Shown in pieces: positions 26,455 through 34,171 of a DNA stretch of 64,000 bases; position 1 is the first letter of the stretch, and every line of letters begins with the position of its first letter. Source of the stretch: JBFGFX01 sp965232455 (lineage in GTDB: Bacteria > Pseudomonadota > Gammaproteobacteria > Steroidobacterales > Woeseiaceae); assembly GCA_965232455.1 (NCBI GenBank), contig OZ246981.1, positions 682,001 through 746,000 of the forward strand, written 5' to 3'. Under the pieces are notes generated by a model, which was not told where the DNA came from, ran no database searches, and was given only the letters and a program-made list of their open reading frames with translations. The translations under genes and the position numbers were made by a program.

Positions 26455-27111
26455 CTAGCCGTCGAACTGGATGGGTTCGTCCAGCGGCGCGCCGTCCAGC
26501 CAGGCCTGCCCGGCGCGGTATTCCAGGCGGCCTTTGGCCAGCAACGCCACCGCGCGCGGGTAAATCCGGTGTTCGATCTTCAGGACGCGGGCGGCCAATG
26601 TATCCGCGTCATCGCCTTCTTCCACGGCCACTCGTCCCTGGATGATCCTCGGTCCGCCGTCCAACTGCTCTGTGACGAAATGAACGGTGCTGCCGTGCCA
26701 CCGATCGCCGGCATCGATTGCTCGTTGATGCGTGTGCAGGCCGGGATACTTGGGTAACAGCGACGGGTGAATGTTCAACACGCGTCCGGCGTAATGCGCA
26801 ACGAACGCCGGTGTAAGTATGCGCATAAATCCCGCCAGGACGATGACGTCCGGGCGATGGCCGTCGAGTGCATCGATCAACGCCGCATCGAACTGCTCGC
26901 GGGTCGAGAAGCGGGTGTGATCGATGCAGAGCGTTTCGATACCGGCGTCGGCGGCGCGTTGCAGCCCATAGGCGTCGGGCCGATTGCTGACGACGAGCGA
27001 CAGATCGACGTCCAGACTCGCAGCGGCCACGGCGTCGATGAGGGCCTGGAGGTTGGTACCGCCGCCGGAAATCAGGACGGCCGCGCTGAAACGGGGACTG
27101 GCCGGCGTCAA
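26455..27111 (-). CDS. purN: Phosphoribosylglycinamide formyltransferase
   Basis: 10-formyl-THF-dependent GAR transformylase, third step of purine synthesis. Seen: ISGGGTNLQALID (phosphate loop), VLAGFMRILTPAF, the catalytic Asn/His of NIHPSLLPKYPGLHTHQRAI, and STVHFVTEQLDGGPRI with the catalytic aspartate. I place the start at TTG 27111, overlapping the purM stop as TTGA, giving 218 residues; the longer frame upstream (to 27147) is Arg-rich and lies inside purM. Downstream of purM as in E. coli. Confidence 0.95.
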   Translation of the reverse strand: MTPASPRFSAAVLISGGGTNLQALIDAVAAASLDVDLSLVVSNRPDAYGLQRAADAGIETLCIDHTRFSTREQFDAALIDALDGHRPDVIVLAGFMRILTPAFVAHYAGRVLNIHPSLLPKYPGLHTHQRAIDAGDRWHGSTVHFVTEQLDGGPRIIQGRVAVEEGDDADTLAARVLKIEHRIYPRAVALLAKGRLEYRAGQAWLDGAPLDEPIQFDG

Positions 27112-28127
27112 CGGTAGTCGACCTCTCCCGCGCCCGGTTCGATGCATCCCAGTGGCCAGGCGGTCTCGCCGCTGGTGCGCAGAGCCTCGAGCGCCATGTC
27201 CAGATCGTGCTCGGAAACAACGACGGCCATGCCAACGCCGCAGTTGAAGGTTCGGCGCATTTCATCGGCAGCGATGCGTCCGGTTACCGCGAGCCAGTCG
27301 AAAACCGGCCCGGGTTTCCAGCTGTTGACGTCGATTCTCGCGTGCAGGTCTTCACCGAGGATTCGCGGCAGGTTTTCGGTAAGGCCGCCGCCGGTGATAT
27401 GCGCCATACCTTTTACCGTGACAGTCTGCATCAGCGCCAGCAAAGGCTTCACGTAGATTCTCGTGGGCGCAAGGACCAGTTGTTCGGCGGGCTCACCGTC
27501 GATGTTCGGGTTTTCGGCAATGTCCAGGACCGCGCGAATCAGCGAGAAGCCGTTCGAGTGCGGTCCGCTGGATGCGATGCCGATGAGCCGGTCGCCGGCC
27601 TCGATGGTGCTGCCGTCGATCAGCTGTCGTTTCTCCACGGCTCCGACACAGAACCCGGCAAGGTCGTATTCGCCCTCCCGGTACATGTCCGGCATTTCCG
27701 CCGTTTCACCGCCGATCAGCGCGGCACCCGCTTGCTGGCAGCCGTCCGCGATGCCGCCGATGACCGCCGCCGCCACGTCGACGTCCAGGCGGCCGCACGC
27801 GAAGTAATCGAGAAAGAACAAGGGTTCCGCGCCCTGGACGACAACGTCGTTTGCGCACATAGCCACCAGATCGATGCCGATCGTGTCGTGTTGGCCAAGT
27901 TGCTGCGCCAGCTTCAGCTTGGTGCCGACGCCGTCGGTTCCCGACACCAATACGGGCTCCTCATAACGCTCTCGAGGCAGCGCAAACAGGCCGCCGAAGC
28001 CGCCGAGCCCGGCCAGCACTTCGCTGCGTGCAGTCTTTGCCACCAGTGGTTTGATGCGTTCAACCAGCGAGTTGCCGGCAGCGATGTCGACGCCGGCATC
28101 GCGATAGGTCAGAGATCTTTTGGTCAT
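27108..28127 (-). CDS. purM: Phosphoribosylformylglycinamidine cyclo-ligase
   Basis: AIR synthetase, fifth step of purine synthesis, ATP-dependent. 339 residues, near the 345 of E. coli. Conserved LTYRDAGVDIAAGN at the N-terminus, VSGTDGVGTKLKLA, DLVAMCANDVVVQGAEPLFFLDYFA, GGETAEMPDMY and GMAHITGGGLTENLPR. ATG 28127 is the family start; an open frame continues upstream into the intergenic region but is not coding. Divergent from the DUF2066 gene, a conserved gammaproteobacterial arrangement. Confidence 0.96.
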   Translation of the reverse strand: MTKRSLTYRDAGVDIAAGNSLVERIKPLVAKTARSEVLAGLGGFGGLFALPRERYEEPVLVSGTDGVGTKLKLAQQLGQHDTIGIDLVAMCANDVVVQGAEPLFFLDYFACGRLDVDVAAAVIGGIADGCQQAGAALIGGETAEMPDMYREGEYDLAGFCVGAVEKRQLIDGSTIEAGDRLIGIASSGPHSNGFSLIRAVLDIAENPNIDGEPAEQLVLAPTRIYVKPLLALMQTVTVKGMAHITGGGLTENLPRILGEDLHARIDVNSWKPGPVFDWLAVTGRIAADEMRRTFNCGVGMAVVVSEHDLDMALEALRTSGETAWPLGCIEPGAGEVDYR

Positions 28128-28286
28128 CTTTTTCCGGTCTGAGGACGGGGGATTTCGACGGTTCCGTGTGTGGCTATTGCGTCCGACAATTCGTGGCAAT
28201 CGCCGCGAGGGCGATATAATAGTGACAATTTCCGGGGACCACCATCGGCGTGCCGCAAATACGGCCCCAGCTACGGACGACAAGTA

Positions 28287-29465
28287 ATGATAACAGGACG
28301 ATATTTGCGCCTTCCGGCATCCCTTGGTCTGGCCTTTGTGCTCGCCCTTGGCGTGTTGAGCACCTCGTGTCCCGCATTCGCCATCGAGATGGACTCGCTG
28401 TACACGGTGCAGGTTCCGCTGGATCCCGGCGCTCCGGACGGCCAGAGCGCGGCGTACGGCCAGGCGCTCGGCGAGGTCCTGATTCGGGTAACCGGCAACG
28501 AAGCCGCCGCCGAGTCCCAGGATCTTGTCGGACTTTTTCCGAACCCGGCGCAATACGTCCTGCAGTACCGTCGCGGCGAAAACGACAGCCTCGTTGTCTC
28601 GTTCGACGGACCCGCGATCGAAGCGTTGTTACGCCGCGCCGGTCAGCCGGTGTGGGGTAACGACCGGCCGCTGACCATCATCTGGCTGGCGGTCGATTGG
28701 GGCATGGGCGAGCGCGAGATTGTCGGCGCCGACGACCTCGACGCGACGCCGGGCGCAACGCGCTCGATAGACCGCGACCGCCTGCTTCGAGAACGAGTTC
28801 TTGCGTCGGCGGAGCGCCGCGGCATTCCCGTCCTGTTTCCACTGCTCGATACCGAAGACTTGAAGAGCGTCAGCTTCAGCGATATATGGGGTGGGTTCGA
28901 TGACGCACTGCTGACCGCGTCGCGCCGCTACGGCACGTCGTCGGTCCTGATCGGGCGTGTGCGCGGCGGTGAGCAGTTTCGCAATCGCTGGAGCTACTAT
29001 TCCGGCGGCCAGCGTCTTGCCTGGACCGGCGGGCCGGAGACGGCCGTAAACCTGCTTGCGGACTCCCTGGCGGAGCAATTCGCGTATGCCGGCGACGCTC
29101 CGGTCGAGAACGTCGTTCTGACCATCTCGGGTGTCGATTCCGTGTCCGCCTACGGCACGGTGCAGCGGTTTCTCGCGGAACTCAGCGTCATCGACGACTA
29201 CAAGATCGATACGGTTGCCGGCGGCGAAATCCGCTTTCGGGTAAAGGTACAGGGTGGTTCGGATCGCCTGGCCTCGGCGTTGGAATTCAGCGGCATTCTG
29301 CAGCGCGCCGATTGGCTGGACGTCCAGGACTTTTTCGGCGCGCAAAATGCATCCGAAACACTCGATTACGTCTATCGGCCATACGCGCCCGAAGGGAGCG
29401 GGCAGGACGACGGCGCTTCAGGTGAGGATTTGGACGGCTCGTCGTCCGCTGCCGATCGCAACTAG
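28287..29465 (+). CDS. DUF2066 exported protein
   Basis: 392 residues with a signal peptide (LGLAFVLALGVLSTSCPAFA, cleavage after AFA) and a DUF2066 domain containing YTVQVPLD near the mature N-terminus, VTGNEAA, GNDRPLTIIWLAVDWG and LLDTEDLKSVSFSDIWGGF. The C-terminus is acidic and Ser/Gly-rich. The family is almost always found between purM and hda in gammaproteobacteria; function is unknown. The ATG at 28287 is chosen because it begins the signal peptide; the frame runs open upstream. Its TAG stop lies in a short tandem duplication (CTAGGGTC...). Confidence 0.85.
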   Translation: MITGRYLRLPASLGLAFVLALGVLSTSCPAFAIEMDSLYTVQVPLDPGAPDGQSAAYGQALGEVLIRVTGNEAAAESQDLVGLFPNPAQYVLQYRRGENDSLVVSFDGPAIEALLRRAGQPVWGNDRPLTIIWLAVDWGMGEREIVGADDLDATPGATRSIDRDRLLRERVLASAERRGIPVLFPLLDTEDLKSVSFSDIWGGFDDALLTASRRYGTSSVLIGRVRGGEQFRNRWSYYSGGQRLAWTGGPETAVNLLADSLAEQFAYAGDAPVENVVLTISGVDSVSAYGTVQRFLAELSVIDDYKIDTVAGGEIRFRVKVQGGSDRLASALEFSGILQRADWLDVQDFFGAQNASETLDYVYRPYAPEGSGQDDGASGEDLDGSSSAADRN

Positions 29466-29488
29466 GGTCTATTGGACTAGGGTCAATT

Positions 29489-30055
29489 GTGAGCTTGCGC
29501 TGGTTGCCGAATACGATCTCGCTTTTTCGTATCGCACTTATCATTCCGATCGTTTTATTAATCGAAGAAGGCCGTTCGGCGTTGGCTTTGCTGCTGTTTT
29601 TCATTGCCGGGTTCTCCGACGGCCTCGACGGGTTTCTGGCCAAGCGATTTGATTGGCATACGCGCTTGGGTGCATTGCTCGATCCCATAGCGGACAAGTT
29701 TCTGGTTGCCGGTACCTATATAACCCTGGCGTACGTCGAGCAGATTCCATCGTGGCTGGCCGGCATCGTCGTACTGCGCGACGTGGTCATCATCGGCGGA
29801 GCGACCGCCTATAACGTCCTGATCGCGCCAGTGCAGGGCGAGCCGACGCGGATCAGCAAACTGAACACGGCGCTTGAACTTCTGTTCGTGGTAACGGTGC
29901 TGTGCCGGGCGGCGTTCGGGTGGCCGGCGCAAATTGTCGTTACGATCCTGGGCGCGGGAGTATTCGTGACCGTGGTCGTAAGCGGAATCGACTACGTTGT
30001 CGCCTGGTCGCGAAGAGCTCGCGAGCACGGCCGTTCCGGCGGGAGGGACTCGTGA
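29489..30055 (+). CDS. CDP-alcohol phosphatidyltransferase family protein
   Basis: Inner-membrane phospholipid enzyme of 188 residues with the CDP-alcohol motif D-x2-DG-x2-A-R/K...G-x3-D-x3-D visible as SDGLDGFLAKRF followed by GALLDPIADK. Four to five hydrophobic segments surround it. It resembles phosphatidylglycerophosphate synthase (PgsA) paralogues found before perM/hda; which alcohol it uses is not clear. GTG start at 29489; GTGA overlap with perM. Confidence 0.88.
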   Translation: MSLRWLPNTISLFRIALIIPIVLLIEEGRSALALLLFFIAGFSDGLDGFLAKRFDWHTRLGALLDPIADKFLVAGTYITLAYVEQIPSWLAGIVVLRDVVIIGGATAYNVLIAPVQGEPTRISKLNTALELLFVVTVLCRAAFGWPAQIVVTILGAGVFVTVVVSGIDYVVAWSRRAREHGRSGGRDS

Positions 30056-31140
30056 GGCCTGATTTACGTACCAACTGGCTGGTGGCCGTTGCGCTGGCGG
30101 GGTGGCTGATGTACCTGCTGGCGCCGATTTTGACGCCGTTTGTGGCCGGCGCGCTGCTCGCGTACATCGGTGATCCGATCGCCGATCGCCTGGAGAATTT
30201 GCGGCTTCCGCGAACCATCGCGGTCGTCATCGTTTTTCTGCTGACTTTCACTTCCGTCGGTTTGCTCGTGCTGCTCGTCCTGCCGCTCATAGAAACGCAG
30301 GTCGTCGCACTTCTTGAAGCACTGCCGGGCATCATCGCGCAGTTCGAGCGGGACTGGCTGCCGAGGATAAGCGACATTCTCGGGATCGAAGCGGGCGAGG
30401 ACGTCGGTATCGGTGCTTTCATCGCCCGTTACAGCGACATGGCCGGCAGCTGGGGCACCACCGTTCTGCTCTCGATTACCCGTTCGGGCGGCGCGCTGGC
30501 GGCGGCGGTCATCAGCCTGTTCTTGATTCCAATCATCACGTTCTACATGCTCCGAGACTGGGATTTTATCGTCAGCAGACTGGGTGCCCTCGTACCCTCG
30601 GCCGAACGCGAAACCGTTTTTCGCCTGGCGCGCGAAACGGATGACGTGCTCGGTGCGTTTCTGCGGGGCCAGATTCTGGTAATGATTGCGTTGTCCGTCA
30701 TTTATTCGGCTGGACTCACTCTGGTCGGGCTCAAATTTGCGATTGCCATCGGCGTCGTCGCGGGACTGGTCAGTTTCGTTCCTTATCTGGGTTTCGTGTT
30801 CGGCATTGCGCTTGCGGGCATCACCGTCATGCTCGAGCCGGACCCGTTGTGGCGACTGGGCGGCGTCGTGGCGACATTCTCGATTGCGCAATTCATCGAA
30901 GGGTCTCTGTTGACGCCTAAACTGGTGGGAGACCGCATTGGCCTGCATCCGGTACTGGTAATTTTCGCGGTCGCCGCCGGCGGCCAGCTTTTCGGTTTCT
31001 TTGGGGTTCTGCTGGCGCTGCCCGCTGCCGCCGTGCTGTCGGTATTGGTTCGTTTTGCCTATGGCCGCTATCTTGCCGAGAATCCGGAAGCCGAGATTCC
31101 CGATGACGATGGCGCGGACGCACGGGACGCGCTCACGTGA
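30052..31140 (+). CDS. perM: AI-2E transporter family (PerM-like) membrane protein
   Basis: 362-residue polytopic protein of the AI-2E/PerM family, with about eight membrane segments and the family's conserved SLFLIPIITFYMLRDWD and FVPYLGFVFGIALAGI, plus FSIAQFIEGSLLTPKLVGDRIGLHP. Some relatives export AI-2 or act as Na+/H+ antiporters; the substrate here is undetermined. Start is GTG 30052, overlapping the upstream stop by 4 bp; GTGA again joins it to hda. Confidence 0.9.
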   Translation: MRPDLRTNWLVAVALAGWLMYLLAPILTPFVAGALLAYIGDPIADRLENLRLPRTIAVVIVFLLTFTSVGLLVLLVLPLIETQVVALLEALPGIIAQFERDWLPRISDILGIEAGEDVGIGAFIARYSDMAGSWGTTVLLSITRSGGALAAAVISLFLIPIITFYMLRDWDFIVSRLGALVPSAERETVFRLARETDDVLGAFLRGQILVMIALSVIYSAGLTLVGLKFAIAIGVVAGLVSFVPYLGFVFGIALAGITVMLEPDPLWRLGGVVATFSIAQFIEGSLLTPKLVGDRIGLHPVLVIFAVAAGGQLFGFFGVLLALPAAAVLSVLVRFAYGRYLAENPEAEIPDDDGADARDALT

Positions 31141-31817
31141 GCCAGCTGGCTCTCCCGCTCAAGCTTCAGGATCACGCCGTCTTCGACACCTTCTGGGCCG
31201 CGGGTAACGAAGGTCTGCTCGCGTTCCTGGACGATCTCTGCGGCGCGGTTGACGGGCCCGGCTGCTGGATCTGGGGCAGGCCGGCGACCGGCAAGAGCCA
31301 CCTGCTGCAAGCGGTATGCGATCGCCTGGGCGACCGATCCGTTTTCGTGCCCCTGGCCGACCTGCGGACGACCGGTCCGGCCATCCTGGACGGCCTGGCT
31401 GAGCGGGAGTTTGTCTGCATCGACGACATCTCGTTGGTGCTGGCTCGTCCCGAGTGGGAGCGCGCATTGTTTCGCTTGTTCGAGTGCGCCGCCGAATCGC
31501 GCTCGACGCTGCTGGTTACTTCCGTCGCACCGCCGCGAGACAGCGGTTTTCTGCTGCCCGATCTCGAAAGCCGCTTTTCGCTGCTCCCGTCTTTTCATTT
31601 ACACCCGCTGAACGAGTCCGGTTTGCGGAACGCGCTCAAGTTACGGGCCAAACACCGAGGTCTGGAATTGCCCGACGAGACGGCGCGGTTCCTGACGACT
31701 CGCAGCCGGCGGGACATGGCGAGCCTCTATGCGCTGCTCGACAAGCTGGAGAGCGAAGCGCTGCTCGCAGGGCGCCGCCTGACCATTCCCTTCGTCAAAA
31801 CCGTCATCGGTCGATGA
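31137..31817 (+). CDS. hda: DnaA regulatory inactivator Hda
   Basis: AAA+ protein that, with the DNA-loaded sliding clamp, stimulates DnaA-ATP hydrolysis and prevents re-initiation. 226 residues. The N-terminus SQLALPLKLQDHAVF contains the clamp-binding QLxLP pentapeptide (QLALP). Walker A is GRPATGKSHLL; Walker B region is FVCIDDISLV; a DnaA-like sensor region follows (VTSVAPPRDS). GTG start overlaps perM. The perM-hda pairing supports the call. Confidence 0.95.
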   Translation: MSQLALPLKLQDHAVFDTFWAAGNEGLLAFLDDLCGAVDGPGCWIWGRPATGKSHLLQAVCDRLGDRSVFVPLADLRTTGPAILDGLAEREFVCIDDISLVLARPEWERALFRLFECAAESRSTLLVTSVAPPRDSGFLLPDLESRFSLLPSFHLHPLNESGLRNALKLRAKHRGLELPDETARFLTTRSRRDMASLYALLDKLESEALLAGRRLTIPFVKTVIGR

Positions 31818-31836
31818 CGCCGACCACCGGGCCCGG

Positions 31837-32436
31837 TCAGGCCGACTCCGCGAGCACGAGCGCAAGCCTGGCGACGCGTTTTCCCAGCGCCCGGGCGATG
31901 ATTTTTTCGTCGTCCGAGAGCGTGTCCGGCTTGCGATTCCAGCTGACGTGGCTGGCGCCATACGGCGTGCCGCCGGTTGTCGTTGTCGACAGTTCCGTGA
32001 CGGAGTAGGGCACACCGACCAGCAGCATGCCGTGATGCAGCAGCGGGACGGCCATGGTCATCAGCGTCGATTCCTGACCGCCGTGAAGACTGCTCGACGA
32101 CGTGAAAAGTCCGGCCGGTTTGCCGGTCAGCGTACCGGCCAGCCACTCGTTCGCGGTGGTGTCGAGAAAGTACTTCAGCGCTGCGGCCATGTTACCGAAG
32201 CGGGTAGCGCTGCCCAGGATCAGTCCGCCGCAGTCCGCGAGATCGTCCTTGCTGACATAGGCCGGACCCTCGGCCGGCACGCTGTCCTCGCTGGCCTCAC
32301 ACACGGCGGAGACGGCCGGCACCGTCCGCAATCGCGCATTTGCGCCGGCCACCGAATCGACACCCTGGCAGATCTCGCGTGCAAGCGCCTCGGTCGCGCC
32401 GTAGCGCGAGTAGTAGAGGACCAAAACGTCGGTCAT
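31837..32436 (-). CDS. wrbA: WrbA-type NAD(P)H:quinone oxidoreductase
   Basis: Flavodoxin-like FMN protein (199 residues) reducing quinones by two electrons. Seen: LYYSRYGATEALAREI (FMN phosphate loop), GLILGSATRFGNMAAALKYFLD, FTSSSSLHGGQESTLMTM and YSVTELSTTTTGGTPYGASH, all typical of WrbA. It overlaps arsC by ATGA, an arsC-wrbA pairing common in gammaproteobacteria and possibly related to oxidative stress. Confidence 0.94.
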   Translation of the reverse strand: MTDVLVLYYSRYGATEALAREICQGVDSVAGANARLRTVPAVSAVCEASEDSVPAEGPAYVSKDDLADCGGLILGSATRFGNMAAALKYFLDTTANEWLAGTLTGKPAGLFTSSSSLHGGQESTLMTMAVPLLHHGMLLVGVPYSVTELSTTTTGGTPYGASHVSWNRKPDTLSDDEKIIARALGKRVARLALVLAESA

Positions 32437-32792
32437 GGTTTGAGCAGCTCCAGCACGTTTTCCGGCGGACGCCCGATGACCGCTCTGTCGCTGTCGTTGT
32501 CGACGACAATCGGACGCTGCAGCACCCGCGGATGACGTTCGAGCCAGGCGGCCAGGGCCGGCTCGTCGGTCAGGGGTGGCGGGTCGTCCGTGTCCTTGAA
32601 CTCGGCCTCTCCGGTACGCAACAGGTCGGTCACCGGGACCTTCAGTCGTTTTGCGAGGCTCAGTACCGTCGTCGCCGTCGGCGCCGTCTCGAGATATTCG
32701 ACGATCTCGGGTTCGACGCCGTTTTCGTTAATGATTTCAAGCGTTTTTCGGGATTTGGAGCAGCGTGGATTGTGGTAGATGGTGAGCTTCAT
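32433..32792 (-). CDS. arsC: Arsenate reductase family protein (ArsC, glutaredoxin-coupled type)
   Basis: 119-residue thioredoxin-fold protein. The catalytic cysteine lies in YHNPRCSKSRKTLEII; further conserved are VEYLETAPTATTVLSLAKRL, LLRTGEAEFKD and HPRVLQRPIVV with the conserved arginines. No ars regulator or efflux gene is near, so this may be a housekeeping ArsC/YffB-like reductase rather than part of a resistance operon. First gene of the arsC-wrbA pair. Confidence 0.93.
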   Translation of the reverse strand: MKLTIYHNPRCSKSRKTLEIINENGVEPEIVEYLETAPTATTVLSLAKRLKVPVTDLLRTGEAEFKDTDDPPPLTDEPALAAWLERHPRVLQRPIVVDNDSDRAVIGRPPENVLELLKP

Positions 32793-32915
32793 GACACGTC
32801 GCCAAGGTTGAGGTTGAAGATTCCGGGAGTGGTGTTTTAACCGCCGGCAGACGGCTCGTCAGGCGATCGCTACGCTGGCTTGACGCCATCCCCGGCTCCT
32901 TGCTAGCGTATCGCC

Positions 32916-33236
32916 GTGCGCTCAAATAAATCAATAACTAAGACAAGCGCAATAGGCCGAATTCTGCTCATTGCGCTGCTCAGTCTGGTGGCTGCCTGCC
33001 AGGCGTCACCGCCCGTTCAGGAGATGAGCGATGCGCGGCAGGCCATTGCGGTCGCGCGCGAGGCCGGCGCTGAAGAGCACGCCGTCGGCACGCTGCGCGC
33101 CGCGGAAGCCTATCTGGACAGCGCCCAGCGCAAGCTGTCGGAACGTGCGTACGGCCAGGCGCGCCGCGACGCTCTGCAGGCGAAGGACAAGGCCCTCGAA
33201 GCGCTGTCCGCCGTGGAATCCTACCGGCCGCAGTAG
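32916..33236 (+). CDS. Small DUF4398-like lipoprotein
   Basis: 106 residues. The N-terminus has a lipoprotein signal (GRILLIALLSLVAAC, lipobox VAAC), and the remainder is a single alanine-rich helical region (EMSDARQAIAVAREAGAEEHA, YLDSAQRKLSERAYGQARRDA) of the DUF4398 type, often next to OmpA-like proteins. Probably anchored in the outer or inner membrane and facing the periplasm. GTG start at 32916 inferred from the signal sequence. Function unknown. Confidence 0.75.
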   Translation: MRSNKSITKTSAIGRILLIALLSLVAACQASPPVQEMSDARQAIAVAREAGAEEHAVGTLRAAEAYLDSAQRKLSERAYGQARRDALQAKDKALEALSAVESYRPQ

Positions 33237-33278
33237 GCCCCTTGCACCCGAATCGAGTCGGCCCGGCGTTTACCCGCG

Positions 33279-33551
33279 ATGACGAAGATTTGCCGCCTAC
33301 TGCGGATCACCGGCCGCGTACAGGGCGTGTTTTTTCGCGCGAGCACGGCGGAAGCAGCGCGTCGCCTGGGCGTTACCGGTTATGCCGTCAATCTGGACGA
33401 CGGCAGCGTCGAGGTTCTTGCCTGCGGAGAGGTTTCATCCGTCGCCGAACTCGAATCCTGGTTATGGCAAGGGCCGTCTCGCGCCGCGGTGAGCGGGGTC
33501 GAGGGGCGTGACCGGCCGTTTACGGAGCAAGACGGGTTTACAACGGGCTGA
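33279..33551 (+). CDS. acyP: Acylphosphatase
   Basis: 90-residue enzyme that hydrolyses carboxyl-phosphate bonds. The phosphate-binding loop GRVQGVFFRAST carries the catalytic arginine, and the catalytic asparagine lies in GYAVNLDDGSVEVLACG. Length is typical for the family. It ends 11 bp from the convergent transglycosylase gene. The physiological role is generally uncertain. Confidence 0.94.
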   Translation: MTKICRLLRITGRVQGVFFRASTAEAARRLGVTGYAVNLDDGSVEVLACGEVSSVAELESWLWQGPSRAAVSGVEGRDRPFTEQDGFTTG

Positions 33552-33561
33552 CCCTGTCCGT

Positions 33562-34128
33562 TCAGGCTCGGAACCACTTGAGTCGGAGTTTATCGAGCAC
33601 TTTGTTCGGGTATTTTCGGCTGCCGAGACTGCCGTTGTAGCGGCCTAACGCGCGGACCAGATCCCCGCCTTCCATGTCCAGATAGTATTTAAGAATCGTG
33701 CACCCGAAACGCAGATTCGTGCCCACGCGCAACAGGTTGTCGTCCGGGCGGCCGATTTCGTTCAACCAGAAGGGCATGACCTGCATCAGGCCGCGAGCGC
33801 CGGCCACGGAGATCGCAAAACGGTCGAAATTGCTTTCGACGTCGATGACCGCCAGGACCAGCTCCGGCGCCAGGTCCGCGCGGGTCGCCTCGTAGTGGAC
33901 GTTCCGGAGGATTTCTATGCGTTCGGCGGGATCGCTGACCTGGCGTGCGAGCCGGCGGGACATGTCGGTGAGCCAGACCTCGGCGTCGAAGTGATCGGCG
34001 AAGCTGTCGGCTTCACTGGCGGCTTCTCGCAAAAGCTCCCTGAGGACCGGATCAAAAGCGTCATCCGCCGCCAACGCAGTGGACGTGAACAACAACAAAC
34101 CGAGGAGAGTAGCTCCCACTGCATTCAT
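33562..34128 (-). CDS. Lytic transglycosylase, SLT domain, exported
   Basis: 188 residues with a signal peptide (MNAVGATLLGLLLFTSTALA) and a C-terminal goose-lysozyme-like SLT domain. The catalytic glutamate lies in AVIDVESNFDRFAISVAGARG followed by LMQVMPFWL; later NLRFGCTILKYYLDMEGG and ALGRYNGSLG complete the fold. Cuts peptidoglycan glycan strands in the periplasm. The ATG at 34128 is preferred over upstream in-frame codons because it begins the signal peptide. Resembles MltC/EmtA-like small transglycosylases. Confidence 0.88.
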   Translation of the reverse strand: MNAVGATLLGLLLFTSTALAADDAFDPVLRELLREAASEADSFADHFDAEVWLTDMSRRLARQVSDPAERIEILRNVHYEATRADLAPELVLAVIDVESNFDRFAISVAGARGLMQVMPFWLNEIGRPDDNLLRVGTNLRFGCTILKYYLDMEGGDLVRALGRYNGSLGSRKYPNKVLDKLRLKWFRA

Positions 34129-34171
34129 GACGATCGCTACGCGTTCAGCGTCTCCGGCTGCTAATTCAGAA

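Noticed and set aside
29463..29490. Tandem CTAGGGTCTATTGG / CTAGGGTCAATTG at the end of the DUF2066 gene, considered as an excision footprint of the 271-bp element
   Set aside because: Matches the element only in CTAGGG; no remnant of the TGTTAAC part, so chance duplication is as likely.
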